From an uncultured Eubacteriales bacterium (GTDB lineage Bacteria; Bacillota; Clostridia; Christensenellales; CALVMC01): a stretch of 34,453 nucleotides of DNA. The notes beneath the pieces are model-generated. The model did no database searches, had not been told where the DNA came from, and worked only from the letters and a program-made list of their open reading frames with translations. The translations under genes and the position numbers were made by a program. Below, piece by piece: positions 7,648-16,291 of the stretch (positions are counted from its first letter, which is position 1; each line of letters starts with the position of its first letter). The stretch spans positions 1 to 34,453 of the forward strand of contig CASFOZ010000010.1 of assembly GCA_949296455.1 (NCBI GenBank), written 5' to 3'.

Positions 7648-7851
7648 ATGAGACTAAAATTTTTAAGAGAAAGCAAAAATCTGACTCAGCAACGACTTGC
7701 CCTTGAGCTTAATATGAATCAAAACACTTTAAGCAGATATGAAAATATGAAAAGACAGGCTGATTATAATACCCTTATTTTAATTGCCGATTATTTTAAT
7801 GTTTCGGTCGATTATTTGCTGGAAAGGACGGATAATCCTAAAAGATATTGA
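7648..7851 (+). CDS. XRE-family helix-turn-helix regulator
   Basis: A 67-residue DNA-binding protein that is essentially one HTH_3 domain. MRLKFLRESKNLTQQRLA opens helix 1, the recognition region is LNMNQNTLSRYENM, and the family-typical end is YFNVSVDYLLERTD. I chose ATG at 7648 because XRE proteins commonly begin MRLKxLRE; a GTG at 7636 would add four residues. There is no visible ribosome site and the leader is very short, so the message may be nearly leaderless. It is probably a repressor of itself and of the divergent zinc-ribbon gene. Confidence 0.88.
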   Translation: MRLKFLRESKNLTQQRLALELNMNQNTLSRYENMKRQADYNTLILIADYFNVSVDYLLERTDNPKRY

Positions 7852-8025
7852 TTTATAAGGTGCCGTTTTTTATTTTTTACTTTTAATTAATTGTCATTGC
7901 GTTTATAATTTAAATTATTTTTTGTTTAAAATTTAATACCGATTTTTTTAGCATAAACACTTATTTCATCATTTCACAATAATATGTATTAGGGGATTTA
8001 TGCCCCTTTATTTAAAGGAGTAAAT

Positions 8026-8319
8026 ATGGCTTTTATTAAAAGATATTCTACTATAAGAAAGGGCGGTATTAATTTTATAGGAAACACTTTGGGATTAAGC
8101 AAGATAACTTATACTTCCGAAATAAAAAATACCGGAGATATTGTTTTATTTAATACGATTTTTCAGGATGATATTCCTGAGGGAACTTCCTTTGTTTCTG
8201 GTTCTGTATTTATCGATTCAATTAATTATCCTTCTTACAATCCTCAAACGGGATTCCCTCTTCCAGACCTTGCGGTAGGGGAAAGCGCTACGGTTGAATT
8301 CGATGTAGTGGTTATTTAA
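8026..8319 (+). CDS. DUF11-type domain protein, N-terminal part
   Basis: A 97-residue protein with a strong ribosome site (AAAGGAG, 6 bases before ATG). After a short GGINFIGNTLGLSK start, residues about 28-97 match the beginning and middle of a DUF11 (conserved-repeat, Ig-like) surface domain: YTSEIKNTGD, the PEGTSFVSGSVFIDS strand, and LAVGESATVEFDVVV. The domain's usual final strands (an ISNTA...SNTV pattern) are absent here but appear in the next open frame, which starts two bases after this stop in a different frame. It therefore looks like one domain interrupted by a frame change. No signal peptide is visible. Role unknown; such domains are usually on surface or spore proteins. Confidence 0.7.
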   Translation: MAFIKRYSTIRKGGINFIGNTLGLSKITYTSEIKNTGDIVLFNTIFQDDIPEGTSFVSGSVFIDSINYPSYNPQTGFPLPDLAVGESATVEFDVVVI

Positions 8320-8321
8320 TT

Positions 8322-8561
8322 ATGGAATCAATTATATCGAATACCGCAGTTTTAATAGATAATTCCTATTTGCCTTCTATTATTTATCCAAGCAATACCG
8401 TAAGTACGATTATTAAAGATACAGAAAGAAAACCTGTTTATATTCCTGTAGAGTACTGCGAAAGTCCGTGTTGTTGCAAAAAAAATTGCTGTTGTAAAAA
8501 AAATCTGAATAGTTGCGGTTTTTGTAAGTGTTTTTTATTATGTAAAGTATTCAGAATTTAA
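8322..8561 (+). CDS. DUF11-type C-terminal strands plus Cys-rich tail
   Basis: A 79-residue frame starting at ATG 8322, two bases after the preceding stop and in a different frame. No ribosome site is visible. Residues 4-31 (ISNTAVLIDNS ... YPSNTVSTII) match the last strands of a DUF11 domain whose first strands are in the upstream frame. The tail holds 11 cysteines in about 36 residues, including a repeated CCCKKN block, which suggests metal binding or disulfide cross-linking. The pair could be a frameshifted gene, a programmed frameshift, translationally coupled subunits, or an assembly error. A strong terminator follows at 8568. Confidence 0.6.
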   Translation: MESIISNTAVLIDNSYLPSIIYPSNTVSTIIKDTERKPVYIPVEYCESPCCCKKNCCCKKNLNSCGFCKCFLLCKVFRI

Positions 8562-8567
8562 TTTGTC

Positions 8568-8598
8568 AAAAAAAGCACACCTTAAGGTGTGCTTTTTT
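8568..8598. terminator. bidirectional intrinsic terminator
   Basis: AAAAGCACACCTT / AAGGTGTGCTTTT is a perfect inverted repeat with A- and T-runs on both sides. It can end both the rightward DUF11 pair and the leftward lipase gene. Confidence 0.92.
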
Positions 8599-8614
8599 GT
8601 TTGAAATTCAGTTA

Positions 8615-9901
8615 TTATAATCCATTTATAAGTTCTATACATTTTGCCATAGCGTCGGTATTTGCAACTATCGACATATGTGATTCGTTAGGTACAAGAT
8701 AAACTCTGCTGTCTGTATCGGGAAGGCCCAATGTTGCACTTGTTTTTTCAACAATAGTGTCGCCGTATCCTAAATCGAGAGAAATATTATCTCCGTTAAA
8801 CACAACTGAAAAAGTAGTATCGGCAGTTTCCCCGACCGAATAGAAGAAATAACTGTTTACAAGAAGTGCAGGGTGAGTAGCAGTGCCGGTACCGTAGTCT
8901 TTGAAGAGTCTGTCGTATTGAGGTGTGGTTCTGTCTATTACGGCAATTGTTGTTCCGTTATCGTTTTGTGCCCAACTACGTGATTTTAAAATATTTGCTA
9001 TTTCTTCGTTAGTATTTGCTTCAACTCCGTTATTTTTAACTAAATATTTTCCGTTATATGCGTCCGTATTTAAAATCGATGCAGATGGGACCATCAAATG
9101 CGCACAATCAAGATGGCAAATAAGCTTTGACATATCATCCTCGAAGTCAAGTAACAATGAAGGTAGATCGATATTCGGTATTTTCATGTCGCCTAATAAA
9201 ATATTCATAAAGTGAGAAGGGTTATCGAAAATATTAAACGCTTCCGCAGCTCCTAAGTATGGTGTAGCATAAGAAATATTGAGTTTTACTTTCTTTCTGT
9301 TTTGTTCGCTTAATGCAAGATAGTCGTTTGCAAGCAGTCCGCCTAAACTGTGTGAAATGAAAATGACTTCTCCGTAGCCTTTTTCATCGATAAAGTTCTG
9401 CAAATCCAATGCGGACTTTGCGGTAGAAAGTCTCCAATCGTATTGAAATACCGTAATTTCATATTTATCGGCAAATTCGGCTTCGAGCGCTTGGTAAAGA
9501 GATTTATAAAAATTGAAAGGACCGTACTTGTTTAATTCTGTTACATATTCTCCTGTTCCGACATTTACAATATTAGGATTTAACGGAGTTCCGTCATCGT
9601 TCAAAGAAAGGTCATTGAAAAATTTACTGATAGCACCGTTTGTGCTTATAAATTTTACCATGTCGGCAACTAATTCAGGCGGAATATCTCCTGATAAAAG
9701 ACCTTGGAAAGAAACATTTTCGTAGTCGTTAACAGGCGGATATACATTCTGTTTGGTTTCTTTATCGATAAAGGTTGACCCACCAAGACCAGGTAAAATG
9801 ATTATGGCTTTTTTATTGTTACACGCAGTAAAAAGAAAAAGCATGGGAACGCACAAAGCCAAGATTAAAATGGTTACTAATAATTTTTTTGCAACTTTCA
9901 T
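8615..9901 (-). CDS. LCAT/PDAT-like lipase or acyltransferase lipoprotein
   Basis: A 428-residue alpha/beta-hydrolase exported as a lipoprotein (lipobox LFTAC, C27). The oxyanion-side motif GLGGS lies at 38-42 and the nucleophile elbow SHSLGG at 183-188 (Ser185). A probable acid D381 (GDTIV) and His408 (NESHM) complete the triad. The GLGGS start, DWR near 155-157, and SHSLGG identify the lecithin:cholesterol-acyltransferase-like family, which hydrolyses or transfers acyl groups of phospholipids and other esters. It probably acts on the outer face of the membrane. It has its own promoter and a GGGGG ribosome site. Substrate unknown. Confidence 0.88.
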   Translation of the reverse strand: MKVAKKLLVTILILALCVPMLFLFTACNNKKAIIILPGLGGSTFIDKETKQNVYPPVNDYENVSFQGLLSGDIPPELVADMVKFISTNGAISKFFNDLSLNDDGTPLNPNIVNVGTGEYVTELNKYGPFNFYKSLYQALEAEFADKYEITVFQYDWRLSTAKSALDLQNFIDEKGYGEVIFISHSLGGLLANDYLALSEQNRKKVKLNISYATPYLGAAEAFNIFDNPSHFMNILLGDMKIPNIDLPSLLLDFEDDMSKLICHLDCAHLMVPSASILNTDAYNGKYLVKNNGVEANTNEEIANILKSRSWAQNDNGTTIAVIDRTTPQYDRLFKDYGTGTATHPALLVNSYFFYSVGETADTTFSVVFNGDNISLDLGYGDTIVEKTSATLGLPDTDSRVYLVPNESHMSIVANTDAMAKCIELINGL

Positions 9902-9930
9902 AATTGCCCCCTAAAAAAATTTCTTCGTTT

Positions 9931-9959
9931 ATTATAATGGAATAACAATAAAAAATCAA
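9931..9959 (-). promoter_or_regulatory. promoter of lipase gene
   Basis: Minus-strand TTGATT (9954-9959) and TATAAT (9931-9936), 17-base spacer, about 30 bases before the start codon. Confidence 0.7.
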
Positions 9960-10088
9960 CGATATAAATGCAGTTTTTATTTTTTTTTAAAAATCTACGA
10001 TTTACGACAAAATCGAGTTTTAAGTTGAAAATAAAGGGCAAAATTGCATTTAAAATGAGGAAAAAAGCAATATTAGGTATAAAAACTA

Positions 10089-10117
10089 TTGATATTTCGA
10101 GTTTTAAGTAGTATAAT
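10089..10117 (+). promoter_or_regulatory. promoter of coiled-coil gene
   Basis: TTGATA (10089-10094) and TATAAT (10112-10117) with a 17-base spacer. The spacer contains TCGAGTTTTAAGT (10097-10109), which also occurs upstream at 10013-10025 and could be an operator. Confidence 0.7.
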
Positions 10118-10156
10118 TATAACACTGAATTTTTGTTTTCTATTTAGGAGTGATTT

Positions 10157-12646
10157 ATGAAAAATACCGCTAGTATGATGAAAAGAAACACATCTTCTTC
10201 TAAGAAGAAAAAGTCTGCTCAACGCAGTAAATCAACAGCTTATGTGACTCCGATTATCGGTTTGGGAACAATTGCCGAGGATTATGTTAAACAGTTTGCA
10301 GACATGGAAAGTAAACTGATTGAACTTAAAACGCAAAGAGAAAACAAACAAAAAAATGAAGAAAACAGTTTCAAAAATAAAAGTTTGTCAGAGCAGAGTA
10401 CAGTCAGCGAACTCAGAAAGGAAAATAACGCAAAAGTTAAAGATTTGCGTACTAAACTTGCCGACAAACTTAAAAAACTCGATACCGATAAGATTTTTCA
10501 AAACAATAAAATCGATTTGGAATTGGAAAAAGAAATTAATGCCGTTAAACTTGAAAAAGCAAATCTTGCAAACAGCAAGAAGAATTATACTGCCGAGTAT
10601 GAGTCGGAAATTTCCAAAATAAGCGCAAAAAATAAAGAAGATATTAAAAACTGCAACGATTATCTTAGTGAGCAGGAGAGCATTACCGCTTCGAAAGTGG
10701 AAGAAATCAAAAAGGTTTTAGAAGGCACCAAACAGATTTTCCAGGATAATTATGAGAAGAAAAAAGGTAAACTTCGTGAAGAAATTATGGATTTGCAGGC
10801 AAAATATTTTCTCGATATCAAAAACGGAAAAAGCGTTCTTGAAAATAAAATTGCTTCTTTGTCTAAAAGAGAAAACGACGATATCGAAAAAGAGCAGGCA
10901 AAGCTTAACAATCTTAAAATAAAAATCGATAATCTCAAAATACAAATCGAAGACGGAAAGAAAAAGAAAAATAAAGACGATATACAAAAACTCAAAGATG
11001 ATTTAAAGCAACTGAGCGCAAACTATTCCGCTATGGAAAAAGAAACAAATGCTTTCATAAAGGAAAGCAAAAGCAGCACGGCTGCTCAGATTGAATCTCT
11101 TAAAAAGAAATGGTCTGACGAAGAACAGAAATTAAGAGAAAATCTTATAACCAAAGTAAATGCTTTAAATACTAAAATCGAAGAACAGAAATATGAAATG
11201 GAATATAAAGAATTCAAATATTGTGTCGATAAGGAAATTGCGGAAAATAAAATTTCAGCCATGACTTTCACAGACGAGCAAAACCGTAAAATCCGTATGA
11301 CCGAAATCGAAAAAGAATTCGCTTTGGGAAAAGAAAAAATCAATGCTGATTTCAACCTGAAGAACAGGGAAAACCAACTCAACGAATTTGACGCCGACGC
11401 AAAAGAAAAAAGAGCCAAAGCCGAAGCCGATTATGCTAAAAAAATCAATACGTCCGAAAATCAGTATGCTAAAAAAGAAGCGAATTATTTATTCAATACC
11501 GAACATAAAAAGATTAATTTTGAAATTAATAAGGCCAATATTTCGACAAAACAGAATATTTCATGTCTTGAACAGGATATGAAAAAGAATATTGCTTTGC
11601 TTAGGGTTAATTCCTTTAAATTTTTGGACGACAGCAACTTAAAGAACTTTGAGTCTATTTGCGCATTTAAGCAGGAAAGATTCAATCAGGCAGCCGTTGT
11701 GTTCAAGGATAAAATAGAAGAATATCTTTCCGCTTATGAAAAAAGGTTCGAAGTATTGATAAAATATCATTCGCAGGAAGCAAATGAAGCCATTCGTGCC
11801 GAACAGTACATATTCGACCAGAAAGCGCTTATTATCAAGGAAGATATTGCCGTTGCAGAAAAAGACGGGGATACAGACCTTGCCGACGCTCTTAACAGAG
11901 AACTTGAAAAACTTACTCAGATTCTCAATGACAGAATAGCCGAAATCAAATCTGTTCACGAAGATATTTTAGGTTATTATAACGGTTTTCTTACGGCAGA
12001 GAAGGAAAGGTGCGAGCGTGACTTGCAGAATTTTGAAAAACTCGGAGAAGATGTTCAGGCAAAACTCGAAAGTTTAAGCAACAGCGCTAAAAACAGCAGA
12101 GAAGCTGTGGCAGAATTTCAGACCGAATATGAAAATGTAATAAGCGATAATATAGAAAAAGTTAAGCAGAATTTAATTTCCGAATCGGATAGAGAACTTG
12201 ACGAAGAAACAAAAGAATACGCACAAGTATGTGCAGAGTATGACGACGAAAAAGAAAAGTTCACTGCCGAATATGAAGAAAGTAAAAATAATGCTTTATC
12301 CGATAAGAATGTTGTCTTTGACGAATTAGAAAAAGAACGCACTCTTCTTGCCGAAAAAACAGATAAGGAAAACAGCGAAGACGAACAGAATATTGTTAAA
12401 CTCGAAGCTCAGTACGACGCAATCATTAAGAGCAGTAGCAGTGCTATCGAACAGAAGGAAAAAGAGTCGGCTGCAAACGAAAAAACTCTTAAAGATAAAA
12501 GCGATAAAGAAGTCAATGCGGCTAAAAAGGCTATGGAAAACAAAATTAAAAATCTTCCTAAAATCGAGAAGAAAAAACTTGCAGTATTGTTAAAGAAGGC
12601 TGAAATCGAACAGGATAAAGATTGGTGGGAAGTTTTGGAATTTTAA
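10157..12646 (+). CDS. long, nearly proline-free coiled-coil protein, unknown function
   Basis: An 829-residue protein with AGGAGTG 6 bases before ATG and its own promoter. The N-terminus (1-28) is rich in Lys and Ser, then a short hydrophobic YVTPIIGLG patch. From residue 33 to 800 there is no proline and the composition is dominated by K, E, A, L, N, D and Q, with heptad-like spacing throughout; this is a single very long coiled-coil rod. The only prolines are P32 and P801, at the ends. The C-terminus is short and aromatic (KDWWEVLEF). There is no signal peptide, Walker motif, hinge or SMC head. It could be a cytoplasmic filament, scaffold or spacer protein. I do not recognise a named family, and coiled-coil similarity to SMC or myosin-like proteins would be uninformative. 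Confidence 0.85.
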   Translation: MKNTASMMKRNTSSSKKKKSAQRSKSTAYVTPIIGLGTIAEDYVKQFADMESKLIELKTQRENKQKNEENSFKNKSLSEQSTVSELRKENNAKVKDLRTKLADKLKKLDTDKIFQNNKIDLELEKEINAVKLEKANLANSKKNYTAEYESEISKISAKNKEDIKNCNDYLSEQESITASKVEEIKKVLEGTKQIFQDNYEKKKGKLREEIMDLQAKYFLDIKNGKSVLENKIASLSKRENDDIEKEQAKLNNLKIKIDNLKIQIEDGKKKKNKDDIQKLKDDLKQLSANYSAMEKETNAFIKESKSSTAAQIESLKKKWSDEEQKLRENLITKVNALNTKIEEQKYEMEYKEFKYCVDKEIAENKISAMTFTDEQNRKIRMTEIEKEFALGKEKINADFNLKNRENQLNEFDADAKEKRAKAEADYAKKINTSENQYAKKEANYLFNTEHKKINFEINKANISTKQNISCLEQDMKKNIALLRVNSFKFLDDSNLKNFESICAFKQERFNQAAVVFKDKIEEYLSAYEKRFEVLIKYHSQEANEAIRAEQYIFDQKALIIKEDIAVAEKDGDTDLADALNRELEKLTQILNDRIAEIKSVHEDILGYYNGFLTAEKERCERDLQNFEKLGEDVQAKLESLSNSAKNSREAVAEFQTEYENVISDNIEKVKQNLISESDRELDEETKEYAQVCAEYDDEKEKFTAEYEESKNNALSDKNVVFDELEKERTLLAEKTDKENSEDEQNIVKLEAQYDAIIKSSSSAIEQKEKESAANEKTLKDKSDKEVNAAKKAMENKIKNLPKIEKKKLAVLLKKAEIEQDKDWWEVLEF

Positions 12647-12671
12647 TTTTCCGATTTAATAAGTATTTATT

Positions 12672-12698
12672 AAAAGCCCGCAGCAGCGGGCTTTTTTA
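12672..12698 (+). terminator. intrinsic terminator of coiled-coil gene
   Basis: AAGCCCGC / GCGGGCTT with a 4-base AGCA loop and a T-run, 26 bases after the stop codon. Confidence 0.92.
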
Positions 12699-12881
12699 TT
12701 TGATTATCCTTAAAGCAGATAAAAATTAAAGTATTAATATTATTTAAATTCTTTATTTAGATTTACTGAATTTAACCGCTAAGAAACCTTTACTTTTAAA
12801 CAGTGCAGCGTTTGCGTATAAGTGAATTATTTAAATTTTATTCAAGTTTTATCAGGATGAAATTAAATTCATTATTTATCT

Positions 12882-13400
12882 TCATTTAAAATTCGGTTCG
12901 TTTTCGGAAAGGGAAGATAATAATTCTTTAAAAATTATAATATGAGCTTCTTCGTCGAGAATTATCCGTTCTATAAGGGCTTTTACCGTTGCGTTATTTG
13001 AACAGGCTATGCTTTTTTTATAATTCTGAATAGCGTTTTGTTCTGCCATAATATTGTTTTGCAGTGCCTTTTTGGGATTTTTAATATAACTTACGAAACT
13101 GCCGTTCCAGAATGTTTTTGTGCCTCCTATAATCGGGTCGCCGCCTAAATCGTGAATGGCACCGCCTAAAAGGTCAAAGTGTTTCATTTCGACTATTGCT
13201 ATTTTTTCGAGAGCATCGGCGATTTCAGGGTAGTTGTCTTTAAATATAATACTTTGATATATGTATTGATTTACTGCGGTAAGTTCGCTTTCACGACCTG
13301 CGTAATCGTTGAGTATACATTGAACCTGCCTTAAATCGGGATATCCTGCTACAATTTGCGGATAAGGTTCGTCGGCTGAATATTTGAAATTTTTTTCCAT
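12882..13400 (-). CDS. ferritin-like diiron protein (rubrerythrin/Mn-catalase-like)
   Basis: A 172-residue four-helix-bundle protein. The candidate metal ligands form the complete ferritin-like set: E37 or E39 in GRESEL, E71 and H74 (EMKH), E120 (AEQNAI), and E150 and H153 (EEAH). It lacks the C-terminal rubredoxin domain of classical rubrerythrin. Family members handle peroxide or bind iron/manganese, so a role in oxidative-stress defence is likely but inferred. The ribosome site AGGAGG lies 8 bases before ATG. It is a single gene; no intrinsic terminator is visible after it. Confidence 0.85.
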   Translation of the reverse strand: MEKNFKYSADEPYPQIVAGYPDLRQVQCILNDYAGRESELTAVNQYIYQSIIFKDNYPEIADALEKIAIVEMKHFDLLGGAIHDLGGDPIIGGTKTFWNGSFVSYIKNPKKALQNNIMAEQNAIQNYKKSIACSNNATVKALIERIILDEEAHIIIFKELLSSLSENEPNFK

Positions 13401-13747
13401 AAAATTATCCTCCTGTTTTAAAATATTTTATGAAGCAAATAAGCATGTTGTGACAGTTAATTCTGTTTTGTATTTCAGAGCGAATAATTTTTTAAAACAT
13501 GCCGATAATACATTTCCCGATTATAAAAAAATAATAATGTAAGCTCAATCGTGCTTTTAAAGATGATAATGTTTACGGTTAAAAAAACAGAATATTAAAT
13601 AATATGATAAACGGTTGATATTATTATTGGCTTTTCAATAAATATGCTTGTAAACTTATATAATTATTTATTTTTTAAATTAATTGCTTGTCAATTTAAT
13701 TTCAATATGATAAAATAACTTTATCCATCGAAAAACGGAGTTGAAAT
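13401..13747. other. divergent intergenic region, secG promoter only
   Basis: A 347-base AT-rich region between the ferritin-like gene and secG. The only clear elements are the ferritin ribosome site and the secG promoter and ribosome site. I see no RNA gene or repeat. Confidence 0.6.
13688..13716 (+). promoter_or_regulatory. promoter of secG
   Basis: TTGTCA (13688-13693) and TAAAAT (13711-13716), 17-base spacer, followed by CGGAG before the start codon. Confidence 0.7.
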
Positions 13748-14032
13748 ATGAGTAATTTAATTATGATGGTAAGTATCGATATGCCAATTGCGGTCAGAAA
13801 TGCTTTACTTGCCACTTTTATAACTTTAATGACTGTTCTTTCAATAGCGCTTATAGTTCTTGTACTTCTTCAAAGGTCTACCGAAAGCGGATTAGGCGCA
13901 TTAAACGGAAGCACCAATAACTATGTAGGTGAAAAGAAAGGGCGCACGCTCGAATCGAAACTTAAAATAGCCACTTTGGTAATAGGAGTGTTGCTACTTA
14001 TAGTATCGGTACTTTACTTTATATGCCAGTAA
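13748..14032 (+). CDS. secG: SecG, protein translocase subunit
   Basis: A 94-residue subunit of the SecYEG channel. Two transmembrane segments (about 20-42 and 70-92) flank a loop with the family-typical VLLQRSTESGLGAL...GS region just after TM1. Length, topology and the LLQ motif match SecG, and secG directly precedes rnr and smpB in many Firmicutes, as here. A strong terminator overlaps the end, so rnr is probably transcribed mostly from its own promoter. Confidence 0.95.
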   Translation: MSNLIMMVSIDMPIAVRNALLATFITLMTVLSIALIVLVLLQRSTESGLGALNGSTNNYVGEKKGRTLESKLKIATLVIGVLLLIVSVLYFICQ

Positions 14033-14035
14033 AAA

Positions 14036-14061
14036 AGAGCGGCTTAAAAGCCGCTTTTTTA
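14036..14061 (+). terminator. intrinsic terminator of secG
   Basis: AGCGGC / GCCGCT with an A/T-rich loop and a T-run, starting within 10 bases of the secG stop. Confidence 0.88.
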
Positions 14062-14118
14062 ATAACTTCCGTCAATCGTTTTGAAAGCATAGGGAAAGGG
14101 TATATAATATTAAGGAAA

Positions 14119-14170
14119 TATTTTAACGAACGGATATGATTTTTTATTTTAACGAACGGATATGATTTTT
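14119..14170 (+). repeat. perfect 26-base tandem repeat upstream of rnr
   Basis: Two adjacent identical 26-base units (14119-14144 and 14145-14170), each containing TTTTAACGAACGGATATGAT. They lie between the secG terminator and rnr, in the probable rnr leader or promoter region. Either a recent slippage duplication or a doubled binding site. Confidence 0.85.
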
Positions 14171-14314
14171 ATTTATAAGTTTAATAAAAAGTCAATACCG
14201 TTAAATAATAAAAAATTTTAAATCAATAAATTAATTTATTTAACTACTAAAAAACAGATAAATTAATTTAAATAAACGGACTTAAAAATTAAAAAGTTAG
14301 TCAAACGGAAAGAT

Positions 14315-16243
14315 ATGAAAAAAAAGACAAAAAAGAAAATCAACAGTATCAAGAAAAAAGGCGTAAGGGAAAAACTTATCGAAGGCGTGGTAAGGGGAAA
14401 CAAAAAAGGATTCGCCTTTTTATCGAGCGAAGGAAACGAAGATTTGTTTATTCCGCCGTCTTCTTTAAACGGCGCAGTGCATAACGATAAAGTTTATGTT
14501 AAAAAAGAAAAGGGCGGCGAGGCCGTCGTAGTATCGATTAAAGACAGGGGAATACAGGAACTTGTCGGAGTTTATACTAAAAATCATGACGGTAATTATA
14601 TTGTCAAACCTGACGACAGCGATTATTTTACCCCTGTATATTTAGGAAAGGAAGACAGTGACAGGCTTCGTGACGGCGATAAGGTTCTAGTTAAAATAAT
14701 CGGGTACAAAAGAACGAGAGTGGACGGAAAACTGCTCGAAATTTTAGGAAAAGCGGGCGTTAAGGATACGGAAATTCTTTCAATACTGAAAAATCACGGT
14801 TTTGACAACAAGTTTTCAAATCAGGTAAAAGAACAGGCTAAAAACATTAAAAGAAAGGATATCGAAAGGATAGATTTCACTTCCTTAAAAACCATAACCA
14901 TTGACGGCGACGACGCAAAAGATTTAGACGACGCAATTTCTCTCGAAAAAACCGAAAAAGGGTACAGATTATACGTCCATATAGCCGATGTGTCTTCTTT
15001 TGTGGATATGGACAGTCCTATCGACGCAAGGGCTATGAAATATACGACAAGCGTATATTTTCCGGAATGCGTTTATCCTATGCTTCCGGAAGAACTTTCA
15101 AATGTTATCTGCTCTTTGAACGCAGGTGAAAACCGAGATACTTTAAGCGTTATAATGGATATCGATAAAAACGGCGAAGTTATAAACAGCGATATAAAAG
15201 AAAGTATAATAAAAAGCGACAGGCGTATGACCTATAAAAAAACTACCGCAATATTAAACGGTGACAAAAAACTTTCGGAAGAATATGCGGATATAAAAGA
15301 AATGCTTTTCAACATGAAAGAACTTGCGGAAATTCTGATAGAAAAGCGTAAAAAAAGAGGAGCACTGTTTTTTAAAAGCAAGGAATGCGTGATTACGCTT
15401 AACGACGAAGGGGAACCCGTTGACCTTGTTCCTTACGATTATACGGTATCGAATTCTATAATAGAAGAATTTATGCTTATAGCAAACGAAACGGTTGCTA
15501 AAACATTTTTCGATAAGAATGCGCCTTTTGTTTACAGAGTTCACCAGAAGCCGAAAGAGGAAAAAATGAACGCTTTAAAGGCTTTTGCAAAAAGTTGCGG
15601 ATTTAATATGCCGGAAAAAAGTTTCGCTACCGAAGATATCATAAGGCTTTTGAAAGAGGCGGAAGGAACGCCTTATGAAAATATAATCAACGATTTTGCT
15701 TTAAGAAGTATGCAGAAAGCCCGTTACAGCACAAGTTGCGACGGTCATTACGGTTTGCAGGCGCAGTTTTATTGTCATTTCACTTCGCCGATAAGAAGAT
15801 ATCCCGATTTAATGATACACAGAATAATAAAAAGTTATTTGCACGGCAAGGTTTCAGAAGGATTATTGTCCGTATATAAAAATAAGGTTATGCAAACTGC
15901 GTTAAATTCCACCGAAAAGGAAATTGCGGCGGAAAACGCAGAAAGAGAAATCGACGATTATTATAAAGCTCTCTATATGCAAAATCATATAGGGGATATA
16001 TTCGAAGGATTTATAAGCGGCGTAACGCCTTTCGGAATTTTCGTTGCACTCGACAACACCGTCGAAGGTTTGATAAGAATAGAAAATCTGCCCGGCGGCG
16101 GCTATGTGTTCGATAAGTATGCGGTAACACTGTCCGGCGGCGGAAGAAAATTCGCTTTGGGACAAAAGGTCAAAATAAAGGTTATATCGGCAGACGAAAT
16201 CGAGCGTCATATTGATTTCGAACTTGTCGAAACAAAGGAATAA
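14315..16243 (+). CDS. rnr: ribonuclease R
   Basis: A 642-residue 3'-to-5' exoribonuclease. A basic N-terminus (1-20) is followed by a cold-shock OB domain (about 21-75, GNKKGFAFLSSE). The RNB catalytic domain (about 187-510) contains the metal-binding signature IDGDDAKDLDDAISL (197-210), with the YTTSVYFPECVYPMLPEELS and HFTSPIRRYPDLMIHR motifs in the expected order. A C-terminal S1 domain (about 560-638) begins GDIFEGFISGVTPFGIFV. It is shorter than enterobacterial RNase R because the N-terminal helix-turn-helix is absent, as is usual in clostridia. RNase R degrades structured RNA and defective mRNAs in trans-translation, which fits smpB directly downstream. Confidence 0.95.
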   Translation: MKKKTKKKINSIKKKGVREKLIEGVVRGNKKGFAFLSSEGNEDLFIPPSSLNGAVHNDKVYVKKEKGGEAVVVSIKDRGIQELVGVYTKNHDGNYIVKPDDSDYFTPVYLGKEDSDRLRDGDKVLVKIIGYKRTRVDGKLLEILGKAGVKDTEILSILKNHGFDNKFSNQVKEQAKNIKRKDIERIDFTSLKTITIDGDDAKDLDDAISLEKTEKGYRLYVHIADVSSFVDMDSPIDARAMKYTTSVYFPECVYPMLPEELSNVICSLNAGENRDTLSVIMDIDKNGEVINSDIKESIIKSDRRMTYKKTTAILNGDKKLSEEYADIKEMLFNMKELAEILIEKRKKRGALFFKSKECVITLNDEGEPVDLVPYDYTVSNSIIEEFMLIANETVAKTFFDKNAPFVYRVHQKPKEEKMNALKAFAKSCGFNMPEKSFATEDIIRLLKEAEGTPYENIINDFALRSMQKARYSTSCDGHYGLQAQFYCHFTSPIRRYPDLMIHRIIKSYLHGKVSEGLLSVYKNKVMQTALNSTEKEIAAENAEREIDDYYKALYMQNHIGDIFEGFISGVTPFGIFVALDNTVEGLIRIENLPGGGYVFDKYAVTLSGGGRKFALGQKVKIKVISADEIERHIDFELVETKE

Positions 16244-16267
16244 ACCGTTACAAAAAGTTACGGTTTT
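16242..16267 (+). terminator. weak hairpin between rnr and smpB
   Basis: AAACCGT / ACGGTTT stem with a short, broken T-run (TTTTGAATTT). It could attenuate but probably does not block read-through into smpB, 48 bases downstream. Confidence 0.35.
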
Positions 16268-16291
16268 GAATTTCCGATATTTGGTGAAATT

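Noticed and set aside
10282-12593. Several open frames on both strands within the coiled-coil gene
   Set aside because: Shadows of the A/G-rich coding strand; none has a ribosome site and the main frame is continuous.
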